Under the pieces are notes generated by a model that was not told where the DNA came from, searched no databases, and saw only the letters and a program-made list of their open reading frames with translations. This document shows, in pieces, positions 1 through 11,506 of a DNA stretch of 64,000 nt. Where the stretch lies: assembly GCA_023846275.1 (NCBI GenBank), contig JAIUJO010000143.1, positions 319,001 through 383,000 of the forward strand, read 5' to 3'. The position numbers and the translations under genes are program-made. Source of the DNA: Vanilla planifolia. Lineage: Eukaryota; Streptophyta; Magnoliopsida; Asparagales; Orchidaceae. Every line of letters starts with the position of its first letter. The first letter of the stretch is position 1.

Positions 1-899
1 ATTATCATACTAATTTGATGCACTTTTATATTTGTTGTATTGTTTTTAACAAACAAATTTTCAATAATGTATGAATATTTAAATACCTATTCTAATTATT
101 TATTTCGTAATTTAATTATTTCTTGTAAATTTTTTTAACACATAATATCATTCATTCAAATTATAGAAATAATTATTTAATATATTATACAATTGAAAAA
201 TTTTTCTAATATAATACTTTGTTATATTATTATGGTAATACCTTTGTACATTTAGAATTATTTTTCGAAACAAAATTTTTTTTAATTATTTTGATGTATA
301 GTCTTATTTGAAAAAAAGTCAAAATATGTTTTTACAATTTGTTTGTCATTAACATGCCTTCCAATTTATTTTAAATATTTAAATTTTTTTTACTGTCTAA
401 CTAAAACATTTTTAAACATTCTTCTGTTTAATTTTCATTATTATGGGTACATGCATAATTTTTTAATTTTTTTAAAATACGTAGGATTTAGAATTATATA
501 CTTTGCAGTCAGTTGGGTTTTATATTTTTTGTTGTTAGTCATAATATTTAATCGTTTAAGTGTGTAATTGCCTTGATAGTTTTATTTTTTTTTACCTTGC
601 TTTAAACTTTTTTATGTCTATATCAACAAATTCTTTATCATTATTGTTTAAAAATGTCCTTTTTAACAATGTTTTCGTAGTTTTACTAAAATAATATTTA
701 TAATTGAATTACAGAAAAGTTTACAATAGGTCATGCATACGAGCTGTAATAAATTTTCGTTTATTTTTCATTACTTGTACTGCTTTTAGCAACTTTCTTT
801 GTGCATCATTTTTTAACATATTTAACAATGTATATCATTATTTTGATTAATATCTCTTGCTCATAATTTTTCCCCTTAAAAAATAAAGTTTATTTACAA
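1..899. other. AT-rich non-coding stretch, no gene seen
   Basis: The sequence is T-rich and A-rich low-complexity DNA. The only open frame (343-567) codes for a string of F, Y, L and I residues, as expected by chance in such DNA. This is the part where the two 16.5-kb copies differ most: I count about 16 substitutions in the first 0.9 kb. Confidence 0.6.
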
Positions 900-929
900 A
901 ATTAGTCTAAATCATTTTGATTAAGAAGC

Positions 930-1900
930 ACAAGAAAAATAGCTCTTTTAGTCATTATTTCAAGCCACTAAAATATTTTATTTAAATGAGGATGTTTTGT
1001 TAAAAATATGAAAATAGTACGAGGAATAAGGCAATTTTACCAATTTTGTAAGTAGTTTTAGTTGATAAAAAATGTATATGAATAACTAAAATTTTGAATA
1101 ATATGGATTAATGAAACTTTTTACAATCTTAAAAAAATTTGTAACCCATGACATTGAAGGTGTTTGCAGCCTTGACCATTTCGACTTCTATATACTACTT
1201 CTATTAGTCATCAAACTTCGAAAAGTGGTGTTCTTCTCAAGTCAATGTAGTTATTAATTTTAATTATTTCTATTTGATTTAATTAAGATACTTATGCCTC
1301 TTTAATCATTTTAATTTTATGTTACCTATTATGTCTCTTCTATCGCTATTTTATGTCATTGTAAAGTTGTAGTATCATGTTTCCTTTCTCTAATTGTATA
1401 ATGGTTTAGCTTACTATTCTCTTAGAAAAAGGCTTATATTGAGTATTTGTCATTACTTATTTCTATTATAGGTCGGCAAACGCTTTTTTTAAGTCATATC
1501 AACTAAAAATCATTTGTAGAGATTTTAATTCTTATTGATTCTCTTATTTCATAATTTTTAAAAAAATTTATTAAAAAATTCATATATTTTCAATTGAATT
1601 TAAAATTTATACAAAATCATTTTTTGATGTTCATTCAAATATTTAAAAATACTTTTAAGCTTTTTTTTGAAATATTTTTGCAAGAAATAGAAATTTTTAT
1701 GTCTAATTATTCACCCATGCCTTACTCAACCAAACTTCAATAAATTTCACACCAAAATTCTCTTTTTGTGAGAAGAAATGTTCAAGTGATCTATGGATCA
1801 AATTATTTTTTGAACAAGTTTAGGCAAACATGGTTCTAATTTCAATCCTCCATTCTTTTGTGATAATTTTAATCTCTTTTGAAAAAATAACTAATTATTT
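930..1900 (+). repeat. Family D dispersed repeat, fragment in copy 1
   Basis: This is a diverged copy, perhaps 60-70 percent identical by eye, of 30,950-31,720. Matching landmarks in the same order are an ATGGATTGATGAA-type block, a TTAATCATCAAAC block, a CCTCTTTAATCATTTTAAT block, and an AAATTTAAAATTTATAC tail followed by ATTCACCCATGCCTTACT. It has no coding capacity that I can see. Family D resembles the long non-coding LTR or untranslated part of a plant retroelement and is treated as a fossil. Confidence 0.6.
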
Positions 1901-1999
1901 AAAATCTATTGATAGAGAAATATTAGAAATAATACAAACTTCTTTTAATATTCCCACAAAAAAAAATCTCATAGGATATTTTTCGTTATCCATTGAATA

Positions 2000-3180
2000 C
2001 TACTAAATTTAATAGAATTGTTAGTTTAAACATAACTTGTAAAATTTGGCATAAGTTAATGATGACTTATGAAGGATCATTTGAGAAGAATGAAATAAAA
2101 AGTGTAATAAGAAGAAGAAGAAGAAGAAGGCATTAAAAAGGGAATGAGTCAAAGGTAACCATTAGAAGTGGAAAGAAAGAAAATATTGAGGGACACTTCT
2201 ATATGATGGCTAGAGAAGAAAAAGAAGAGTGTGGATCTTCAAGTAAGGAAGAAAATTACTTTAAAGAAAAACAAGATAAGTAATTACTTTATGTTTACAA
2301 AAAGCACGAACAATATAGTAAAAAAATAAAAGAATTTAAAAAATGAATATAGTGAATATGTAATTCATTATAAAAGAACTATTGAAAGGTCCAAATTGAT
2401 TTTAAATAGTATGGAAAGGGTTTTGATTTAAAATAAAAAGTTAATAAGCATGTATCATTAGTTAAGAAATTGAGTAACTTTATATATACTTGCAGCCTTA
2501 TTACTCATTTTCAAAAACTAAATCTAATTATTAGAGAAGTTTTTGTTCGAATATCTTATATACATATGTATGCTGACATTTTATATGTTGTAATCATTAG
2601 CTTACATGACGCTATTACTTACAACCCAGTTATATTTTACTTGCATGTAAGATTAGAGCTAATATACATTTGAAATTTCCAATGTTTGCATAGTGAGTGA
2701 AAGCAAATAATATCATAGTTGAACACAAATATGTTAAACCCAAAATGACTTAGGTTCTCAAATGTAATAATAAAAATCAAGTATTATGCATATAAAATTT
2801 GATTAACAACATTTAACTAAAAAATTAGTGTAAACGTAAATGAAGAAAAAAATAAGATTTGAGAAATAAAATTTAAAATATTCAAATGAAATAAATAGGG
2901 AAAAACGATGTAGTTGAAAAAACTTAGAACTCTAAAACATATTTAGGTTTATCATAAACAAATAGTTAAATATGAAATTTTGATTAATTTTAGAATTAAT
3001 GTTATCATAACAATTAATCTTGTTGAAGATTTTGATTAAAAATTGTATAATAAGCCTTAAAAAATGTTGTGTCATTTCTATTAAAAAAGAACTAAAATAA
3101 TTTGAACGAAATTGTGTGAGTTGAACCTAAACTATACAATTAAGTGTTATTAGAAAGAAGTGATTTTCTTAAAAAATGGA
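2000..3180. other. AT-rich non-coding stretch with a GAA microsatellite
   Basis: I see no gene here. The open frame at 2,470-2,673 has no recognisable domain and is identical in both 16.5-kb copies only because the duplication is recent. This stretch and its partner near 18.6-19.8 kb show almost no differences, in contrast to the first 0.9 kb. Confidence 0.5.
2111..2128 (+). repeat. GAA trinucleotide microsatellite, 6 units
   Basis: A perfect (GAA)6 run lies in purine-rich DNA. The second 16.5-kb copy has the same repeat number at 18,688-18,705, which fits a young duplication because microsatellite length usually drifts quickly. Confidence 0.9.
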
Positions 3181-4880
3181 ACTAGTTCATTAATTATTTG
3201 AAAATTTATAAAATGCTAAGTTTATTAAAAACTTAAAAAAATTTGATTGAGTCACTTCGAGTGATAATAAAAAAGGAAAGTCAATGGAAATTGAAAGAAA
3301 TAAATATGAATTAAGGAGAAGCATTAATCTAGTCATGTCATATATGTAAGTAGAGTTTATCATTAATTATTTTTTATGTTCTTTTATAAATAATTTATGT
3401 TTTTTTATTAATTTTATTAAAACTTTTACTATCATCAAAATTTAGAGATTGTTTTGACATTGACCTCTAAACATAGTGTTTTGTTTGAGATAGCAAATCC
3501 TAAGTGTTTTGAATGGATTTATTGAAGTTAATTTTTAGGTTTTAAAAAATCGATACATGTGCTTATGGGAAACTTGAAGAAGTAGAGTAATCGTCAAATC
3601 CAATGAAGATCGTCTTAGTCAGAGTGAAAAACAACTAAGAGATATTTTTAGATTTAATTTTAGGTATTTCAATCTTATTTTATTAAAATATTAAGTTTCT
3701 TTAAAATACTTATTACGAGAGGCAAAAATTAAATTTTATCAAAACTAATATCCTCCAAAAGATATTAGGTTCTCAAAAACTTAATCCATTCTCTTTTACT
3801 ATCTTAAAAATCTTTTTATATTTTTTTATTAATTCTTATTATTGATTGAATAAAATTTGTAAAATATACATTATAATTATAATAATAAAAAACTAAATAA
3901 TACTAATTAAAATAATGCTAATTATTAGCAATAAAATAAATGTCTCTATAGTTCATAAAGCACGTTGGTTGTTGCAAAGAGGTTTGTAATGCAAGTCCTT
4001 GAAGTCATCTGCGAGTTGCGATATTTAGTACAATTGCAAACATAGTTATGTTGGGTCATAGAATGGGCTAGTACTCTTTTCTCTGTATATAAAATGTATA
4101 AAGAAATACTGGTAGCACTAGTAAAGACTTCTCGAGCAAATCATGGGGCAACAAACCCTGAATAAGTTGGCTATGAGGAACATTTAAAGCTTTATATATA
4201 AAATATCTTTGTTCACCTTCACAATATAAGACTAAAGCAAAGCCTTCTTTTCCCATAAAATGTTTCAAAATTGTGGGGATAACAAGAACCATCCAATCAT
4301 GCAATTTGTGGATTGAACAACCTCCATGTTATCTATCTTTTTATAAAGTGTGATACCTTTAAATAATTGCATGATCAATTTTTATTGCATGTGCATGATC
4401 AAAATTTAGCCATCATGCCAAGATTTAGATCTAACATTTTTTATCAAATACTTTATTTAAACATCACCATAAAATCTCATATGTTTAGTCGTACTCCCAA
4501 ACAATAAGTGTCGGTTCATTCTATTCAAGTGATTCATGTGCAATATCTATCTTTTTTTAGCTACTTTTTTTAGCCTTTAGAATATTTTCTTTAAATAGTA
4601 ATCTTTCAAATAAAATTAAAAAAATAGATAGAAACAATGACGATTATTTTTCTTGTTTTGTAAGATCCTTTAGTCGTTAAAAATATTTATAAATAAGAGA
4701 ATTTTTTAAGGAAATGGATTGATGAATTTGAAGATAATTTAAATAAAATTTTTAAGTAGCGATATTCAAGCCGTTAGTATCACATAATAAATTGTTCTAC
4801 TATAGCCACTTGCTTTAGTTGCCAAACTTCTAATTGTAACTTTCTTCTTAAGTTAGTTAAGTTATTAATTTTTTTATTCA
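3180..4880 (+). repeat. Family D dispersed repeat, middle part, copy 1
   Basis: This stretch is collinear with 29,820-31,250. Shared landmarks in order are GAGTCACTT-GAGTGAT, AGGAGA-GCATTAATC, CTTTTATAAATAATTTATG, GACATTGACCTCT, AATTAAATTTTATCAAAA, a block on which the minus-strand frame 4,068-4,304 lies, and ATGGATTGATGAA. At about 4,880 the similarity gives way to a minus-strand gypsy integrase fossil, whereas the copy at 31 kb continues. Either the gypsy element inserted here or D was cut by another rearrangement. Confidence 0.65.
4068..4304 (-). pseudogene. Short minus-strand frame with a diverged relative elsewhere in the window
   Basis: The frame is 78 codons long and begins MHDWMVLVIP. 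I do not recognise the family. Its composition is ordinary protein-like rather than the F/Y/I/L strings seen in chance frames here, with segments such as KEGFALVLYCEGEQRYF and LIQGLLPHDLLEKSLLVLP. The old family D copy at about 30,480-30,740 contains a diverged relative in the same reading frame; pairs such as KEGFALV/KEDFLLV and YFIYK/CFVYK align. That suggests this part of D was once coding. It may be a retroelement reading frame, so it is treated as a fossil. Chance remains possible because family D is otherwise non-coding. Confidence 0.3.
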
Positions 4881-4899
4881 TAACTTGTGTAATTGACCT

Positions 4900-5960
4900 T
4901 TCCTCAAGAAACTATCTTGGATGAACCACCATGCTATTTATGTAGTATTAGCAACAAATTTACTTAAATTTGAAAGACAAAATGCATGATGTGCTCTAGC
5001 TAATGGTAATGGCAAAACTATCTTATAAGTAATGTAACAATTAATTTCATTAATCTATAAAGGAACAAAATTGCTTATTTATAATTATCCTCATTTTCCA
5101 AGCATTATAAAGCATTTCATTAAGCATACCTTTATGAATACATGATCCTCTTCTTAAAAGTCCACTTTCATAATTTTCATTTCAAAATTTCGATGGAGTA
5201 AACCTATTCTTTTTAACTCATGTTTTCATTAGGTGGATATTCTTGATAGTATCTACACTCATATCGACATCAAGAGGAGTACTCTTAATTTGTTAATTTA
5301 AGTGTAATGATAATTAATATAAGATATTATATGCTACTATGTAAAGTGTCATCTCTATGCTAGACAAACAATTATTATTGTATAAGAATATTAATTAAAA
5401 GTCAATACTTATCCTAACTACATCAGAACCTAATTTTCATAACCTTAATATATCCTTTCGTCTTTTAAATATTCTCTTTCATTTAATTCTATTTTTAGCC
5501 TAGAATGTTGTGTTAAACATTATTTGAATATAATATGCATCACACAACCTTTTAAAAATGTATGATGTGACTTTGGAATCCTTATGTAATATAATTGATT
5601 TTGCCATGCCATATATGTCTTACTATTTTGTCAAGGTATATTTGGCCTATTATTTTGTAAAACAAACGTTGCCTTAAAAAGCAACATATGAATTTTTATC
5701 GTTGTTAACAAAAATTTCAATTCAGTGTAATTTAACATCTGCACAAATAAATATTTTTCTTTTAATCTTCCTCACAACACCAAGATAACATAGGACAATA
5801 ACAGTTTGTTATCAATATGCCACAACGACTAATATAGTAAAGTTCATTCATTTTGTTATGGATATACCATATACTATTAAATTATCCATCTAAATACTTA
5901 ATTGAGCATCCTCTTTGTTATACTTCATGCAGTGTTTCTCTCCTTAAAACTATAGATGCT
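4900..5960 (-). mobile_element. Ty3/gypsy fossil, integrase region, minus strand
   Basis: Read on the minus strand, this stretch carries remnants of a plant gypsy integrase in the expected order. The core side lies near 5,560-5,660 (segment YLDKIVRHIWHG, resembling the YIREIVRLHGVP block). A block like EFAYNNS-SSIGMAPFEALYG lies near 5,310-5,390 (LYNNNCLSSIEMTLYIVAY). The C-terminal block lies at 4,938-5,030 (YKIVLPLPLARAHHAFCL, resembling Y-L-LP-L--VH-VFHVS). The element is heavily broken, with many interruptions, and is old. No reverse transcriptase part or clear LTR could be assigned. Support is strongest from 4,930 to 5,660. Confidence 0.7.
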
Positions 5961-6289
5961 ATATTTACTTCCCCTTTGTGATATAGGATCTCAAAACTAT
6001 AATTCCATAGTAATTGAACCCATTCTAATGACTTCAATATATAAATAGATTTATAATCAAACCAATTATGAATAAAATATTATGTCTATGTTTCAATAAT
6101 AAGAAGCTTATATATTAAAACTTGTGCATATTTTGATTATAGAGTTACATCAGTAAGTAGATAGGAATTAGAAATTAGAAAGCAAGTTAATGGAAGCTAT
6201 CTCAACACAATATTCTTCAAATAGATAAAATAATTATCAATTTATTAAAAAATTTTAGTCGTAACGGAATCTGTTCAAGTGTTGTTTGA

Positions 6290-6830
6290 TCAAATTATGC
6301 ATCAAAACAAAGAGGTAGATTTAGAAGACATGGAAGGCTTTGGAATACTAAAATTGGATGACAACCAAAGATCCTGGTATGACAAACTTTTTAGATTTCT
6401 ACTTGAACATTATTTTAGTGTCAGAATGTAGAAAAGATTTTGTTCATCAAGGATTGTACCAATTAGCCTCTTTTAGTCCAATATATTTTGGTCAATGAAC
6501 TATGAATTTTTCAAATGATTTTGTAAGCATGTGGGTGTAGGATTTGAGATGAACATAATCAATGAGTTTTCATAGTTTCTCAAGTTACAAGTTAACTAGG
6601 ATAAGAAACTTATCCTTGATCTTACATAAAGTATATAAATGAGGTGGTGAAACTTTGAAAAAAGGAAATAGTTGCATCAAAGGAGTTATTATAGAATGAA
6701 AATCACCTTAGAGATGTAATCTGAAGTGACCTCTCCTTTGGAGTAGAAACTAAAACCTTTCTATAAAAAGAAATTACGTAAGTTTTATCTATTTTAAAAT
6801 TTTTATTAAACAATACAAGTGAAACATTGA
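6290..6830 (+). mobile_element. Ty1/copia fossil, piece of reverse transcriptase
   Basis: The plus strand carries a remnant of the later part of a copia reverse transcriptase. RSWYDKLFRFLLEHYF near 6,370 resembles the APRAWYDKL-FLL-- block that follows the YGLKQ motif. A segment from about 6,530 resembles the GFEMSMMGEL-FFLGLQ block, then the IF-SQ-KY region. It is heavily broken. It overlaps in content with the second copia piece just downstream (7,210-7,560), to which it is roughly 70 percent similar, so this is either a second copia copy or a rearranged part of one. Confidence 0.65.
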
Positions 6831-6879
6831 GGAAAGAGTTTTTAAATGCCAATGTTGGATGTTTTCAACTTGTTTTTGA

Positions 6880-8260
6880 CAGTTAATGTTTTCGAACTAA
6901 AAGGTTGGCCAACTGACCACATTATTGTGCCAAAAAAGTGGATACCCAAAAATAAAAAGTAAATGATTTTTCATTCAAAATAAGGGATGTCTAGTAGCAA
7001 ATGGTTATGATTAAGTGGAAAGATTAAACTTAGAAGGAATACTTAAATCGATGGTAATGTTTAAGGCAACAAGGTCATTTTTTAACTTTTTTTATTACAA
7101 GTTACTTAAACTATACCAAATGGATGTTCAGAACACCTTCTTAGATCTTATTATTTAGTAGAAAGTGTATGTAGAATAATTGGATTGCATTCAACATTAT
7201 CTTCATCAAAATCATGTGCGTAAGCTATTGACCTAAATATGTATTGTAGCATGATCAAAGATCGTGGTATCACGTACTTAGTAGATATCTACTCAATCAT
7301 TATTTTGGGATAGGAATTTAGATATATAACTTTGTTCATCAAGAATTATGCTGATGAACTTCCTCTAATCATATATTTTGTAGATTATCATATTTGGACC
7401 AATAAACTTATACTCATATGAATGATTTATTATTTTTATGGGTTTTGGAATAGAGATGAACACATGGGTTATGTCATTTATTTTCTAAGATTAAAATTTT
7501 AACAAGATAAGGAAGGTATCCTTTTATCTTACATAAAATATATAAATGAGTTATTAAAATTTCTAGATCATAAGAAACTCAAAAGCATTTCAACTTTTAA
7601 GAGTCCCCACCATGTTATTTACTAAACATCAGAAAGGAAAACATATATTTTTTTCTATACAACAAGGGATGATATGTTCCTTACTTGATTATAAGATGAC
7701 CCAACATTGAATTTAGTGTTAGAATTTTTTTATTAGTTTTAATAAGGCCCCAAGGACATCCATCAAGAAGTTATAAATAGAATGCTTTGGTGCCTACTTT
7801 AAACATAGGTATTGGGGTTTTCGTACCCCAATTTTTAATTATGTCATGATTTAATAAGATATCGCTACAAACATTATGCATGTTCTCAAGCACATAAGAA
7901 AACATTGTAGGAATTTAATTATTCTTTTGACACCTCTTAAAGTCATGATCTAGAAAAAAAAGGAATTATTGCTTCAGCAACAATTGAACCATAGCATAAA
8001 GCATTGGGAGGATTTCAGTAAAAGTTTTGGGTTTGAAAAAGAAAGAAGATTATATAGGATTACATTTACAAAAAATCGCTAAAAAATATGTCAATTTGAA
8101 CATCCTTTTTCCCACTCAAAACCCAATAAAGTACTATAAGAGTAAAAATGAAATATGGTAGAAACTCATTTTGCTGTTAGCAACATGCAACTTGTTGGCA
8201 CTTTAACAAAGCTTCTTAGTAAAGATTTGTTCCATAGAATTTGATGTTTTTTTATGATGA
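6880..8260 (+). mobile_element. Ty1/copia fossil, reverse transcriptase to RNase H
   Basis: Remnants appear on the plus strand in copia order. PKKWIPKNKK near 6,930-6,960 matches the KWV-K-K start of the reverse transcriptase domain. QMDV-like YQMDVQN sits near 7,120. The GFGIEMSMMGEL-like block lies near 7,430-7,490. PNIEFSVRIF near 7,700 matches the RPDI-FSVC block. NPIKYYKSKNEIW near 8,120 matches the NP--H-RTKHI RNase H block, and TLTKLLSKDLFHRI near 8,200 matches the ADI-TKPL- end. The element is old and has many breaks. Gag, protease and integrase parts were not found here, nor a clear LTR pair. Confidence 0.75.
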
Positions 8261-8930
8261 CAAAATAAGGAGAAATTAATCTTGTTTTTAAAAGAAGTTA
8301 TTTCAGTGAATCAGAGCTCATATATATGCTTCAATTAGTTTCAAAGCTTACTTCACTTAATAATTTCCAGGGAACATTTTCTTTCAGTGACTCCGATTTT
8401 TCTTGTGAGAGACAAGGAACGAAGGTGAGAGTCCTTCCATCGATAGAGCCCACAAGCAAATCCATTGTGAGAGACAAGGATCAAAGGTAAAAAACTATCC
8501 AATAAGAGGGTCGGCAACAAGATAAACTCTCTCTTCTCCAAAAATTCAAATAAATATCAAAAGCTTTAACTGTTCAGTAATTTTTATTTTCTAGATAATA
8601 ATTTAATGGTCAAGTTACCCTTTTCAATTAGAATATTTCACATAGAATTTGTCTAAATCTTTATTTTATATGTCTATAATTAAATGTAACAAAAATTATT
8701 TTTTTTGGATTTTATGCTTAATGCTTAAAATGTAGTCTAATCAACTTAATAATCAATGCTACAATTTTGGCAAGCCAATCTTTGAATAGTTCTAAAATAT
8801 CCCATATGTCATCTTACCCTAATTATTATGTAGTATTTTTTTATACTTTCTAATTATCTTTTTAGTATTTTGAATATTATAGGATGCAAGTTAGACCATG
8901 ACAGAAGTTTAAAGGTGCCACGCATCCACT
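8261..8930. other. Unassigned stretch between copia and gypsy fossils
   Basis: This stretch lies between the RNase H end of the copia fossil and the gypsy primer-binding site. It would be expected to hold a copia 3' LTR and a gypsy 5' LTR, but I cannot set their ends by eye. The minus-strand frame 8,353-8,541 has no recognisable domain. An imperfect 22-bp direct repeat lies at 8,404-8,425 and 8,466-8,487 (TGTGAGAGACAAGG core, 62 bp apart). Confidence 0.45.
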
Positions 8931-8931
8931 T

Positions 8932-8943
8932 TGGTATCAAAGA
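8932..8943 (+). other. Primer-binding-site-like sequence of a gypsy fossil
   Basis: TGGTATCAAAGA matches the plant retroelement primer-binding consensus TGGTATCAGAGC (complement of the initiator-Met tRNA 3' end) at 10 of 12 positions. It lies about 750 bp before the first recognisable gag remnant, which is a normal leader distance for plant gypsy elements. Confidence 0.55.
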
Positions 8944-9689
8944 TTAAATTTCAACTAAATTTTTTTTCTTTTATTTGGTGCATTCAAGTTTGGCGTCAGA
9001 CGTAAGTTTTTCTACAAAAAAAATTCCTCTACTTAATACATCAACTTTGGATTCAACTAATTTCTTAATATTAAAAATATTATTTTTTTATTAAAAAAGG
9101 ACTCGTTATTTTCTTATTAAAACTTTTAAATTATTTTTCAACCAAAAAATTCTCCTTATTTTTTTCTTTTTTACATATTTTATCCATTAAGAAACTCTTA
9201 GCATGTTTTGGATAAACTTTGTTTTACGAGGTGTTAAAACAATAGTGATATAACTGTCCACCATCTTTCCTAAGAACTATTTATTTCTATCTAAAAGGTG
9301 TTTAGGCAAAAGCAGGGACCTTCATCATTTGTTATTTTCCTAGAAGCACATCCCAAGTCAACTTTACAAGTTTATAGTTGTGATTACTTTGCTTTCATAT
9401 TTTTTTATTAAAAAAGAAAAAAACATATCCCAAATTATTTTCTTTCCTTGATATCTCTTGTATGATAAATCTTTGAACTATCATGAGATTTAATTGGTTT
9501 TATCAAAAAGTAAATAAAAATGACGAATAAGTTCAGTGTGAAGACAAAATTTAAACAATGATCCCATACTAAAGATATCTCAATCAATAGCCCAACTCAC
9601 CCAAATAGTTGGTCAAATCTTTTTAAACAAACAACATGATCAAAATCCTAAAGGAAAAAGGGATAATAAAAGAAGTGTCAGACATAATG

Positions 9690-11130
9690 ATTCAAAAGAA
9701 AGATATCCTTGGAGATGCAAAAACTTAAAACACATGATAATCCTTTTGATGACTCTTATCAAGATATCCATAGAAGAGATCAAGATGATAGAAGAAGAAA
9801 TAGACATTCAGATGAGTCTAACCAAAATGAAGATTTAGATATATTGATTAAAAAGGAAAGATTTAAGACGCATTGAGATAGACAGCACATCCCTAATATG
9901 AAATTAGATGCCCTAATATTTTATGATAGTTATGAGTTCAAGGATTGCATTAATTAACATACTAGTGTGGATGATTACTTTAATTGACATCAAATGAGTA
10001 AGTAAAAAAATATCAATTTGTTAAGACTAAACACATCAGTACTGCAAATAGTTTCCTTAAACACTTAGAATGACAATATGTTATCACTGATGAATGGGTA
10101 CCCCAAACTTTGAGAAATCTTAAGGTTAGGTTATACAACAAGTTTGTTCCAGTAGACTGTAGTGTTGAAATATTAAATAAATTAAAAAGAATTTTCTATG
10201 GTGGTAGATCTATTGATGACATTAACAAATTTAAGGATTATAAACTTAAATGTGATATAGGTGAACTTGAGTGTGTAGTAGTATCTTTTTTTATGGTAGG
10301 TTTAAAACAATACGTAAATGCTGAGCTTAACTTGAGAAATGTTACTACTTCGAAGAAGGCTTATCGCATAACTAGAAATGTGAAAAATAATAGAAATTCT
10401 TATTTTTAAAGAAATGACGAACAAAACCCTTTAAAGTCCATTATCATGATTTCTCAACATTCTATATCCACACTTCATATACCTATCTATTGTACTTTGT
10501 AAACCTCCCAAACTCATATTGCCATCCACTCATTCACAACCTTCTTTAAGCTAACTCACATAATCTAGAATTTCTCATTTTATGTGCCATGAAAGAGGAT
10601 GTGTAACTACAAACTACCTAAAGAGATTCATGACTATGAACCTAGAAAGTGTTAATGAATAACAGAACTCAGAATAAGAGAAAAACATAATTCCTAATGA
10701 GAAAATTAAGTAAGAATTAGGAAACATAGAAAATCGAATAGTAAAATAGCACCCCCTACAGCACTATAATCGTATGATTATTGGAAGTGGACGAATATCT
10801 TTAGCACCAAATAAAAATTATGGAACAATCTTATATGACGATCATAGATAATGATAGTTGCATTAATATAATGTCCCCTAATTCCACAAAGAAAACAAAA
10901 CTCTCCTTATTAAAAGTAGGTAGTTATAATGAGTAAGTTTTACATGATGTTGTACCATTACAAATAGGTCATCTTATCTTTGAAAGGTTATGGCTCTTTT
11001 ATAGGGATGTTACTTTGAAGGATAAGACAAACATATGTTCTTTTTTTTATAAAGAAAAGATGATCACATTACACCCTCTACATCTTAAAAGAGACCTTAA
11101 TAACTTAAGCCTAGCAAATTTATAAAAAAT
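9690..11130 (+). mobile_element. Ty3/gypsy fossil, gag and protease region, copy 1
   Basis: The plus strand carries gag remnants of a plant chromovirus. A charged D/R/Q-rich lead-in lies near 9,740-9,830. PNMKLDALIFYDSYEFKDC near 9,890-9,950 resembles the K-D-P-FDG--DP--FLDW block, and VDDYFN near 9,967 resembles DHYFDWY. The retrotransposon gag domain is still open at 10,110-10,409 (99 codons, with YNKFVP, a GGRSIDDINKFKDY segment like the G--SV-DY---F block, and GLKQYV). A protease-end remnant lies near 10,940-11,060 (LHDVVPLQIGHLIFERLW, like VCDVVPM-A-H-LLGRPW). It is broken overall, and the rest of pol is missing from this copy because the duplication edge falls at 11,506. Confidence 0.8.
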
Positions 11131-11506
11131 TCAAGGCATACGAATAATGAAAAAGGAATGATAGAATTTTAGATTCACCAAATTATCCAAGTTAAAAAGA
11201 TCATTAATCAAAGAGAATTATTTTTGTTTTGTGTAATTAAGTTAGCCACCACCTTGTCAAATCAATCATTTATTATACATGCTCAAGATAATAAGCTAAC
11301 GTCTTCCATTAATCTTATTCATTTGCTAATAGACTATTAAACTTCTACTTTTATTTTTCTTTTGCCTCTCATAAAATAATTTCTAAAAAATTAATCTAAA
11401 TAATAAAAGATATGAGGAACAAAAAAATTCTCAAAGAAATATTAGAAACTTTCATGAAAGTGACTTCGTTATAATTAGAGTTAGCTCAGAATAGTTCTCT
11501 CTTGGA

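Larger units (their letters stand above)
1..11506 (+). repeat. Segmental tandem duplication, copy 1 (right part)
   Basis: This stretch recurs almost base for base at 16,531-28,085. The offset is 16,530 at the left edge, 16,577 after a 47-bp indel near position 903, 16,578 after about 5,090, and 16,579 at the end. Similarity stops abruptly after base 11,506, where copy 1 runs into a different AT-rich sequence and copy 2 runs into gypsy integrase remnants. The left edge of this copy lies outside the window. By eye the copies differ by clearly under 2 percent overall, with long stretches showing no difference I could see. A recent duplication is the simplest reading; two haplotypes joined end to end by an assembler is the main alternative. 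Confidence 0.95.

Noticed and set aside
343-567. 74-codon plus-strand frame, repeated at 16,873-17,097
   Set aside because: It is composed almost wholly of F, Y, L, I and N codons from T-rich DNA, has no domain, and is shared only because the region is duplicated.
2470-2673. 67-codon plus-strand frame, repeated at 19,047-19,250
   Set aside because: No recognisable domain, unusual composition for a protein, and identical in the copies simply because this part of the duplication has hardly diverged.
8353-8541. 62-codon minus-strand frame, repeated at 24,931-25,119
   Set aside because: It crosses an imperfect direct repeat between two retroelement fossils, has no domain, and no diverged relative was seen to support coding.
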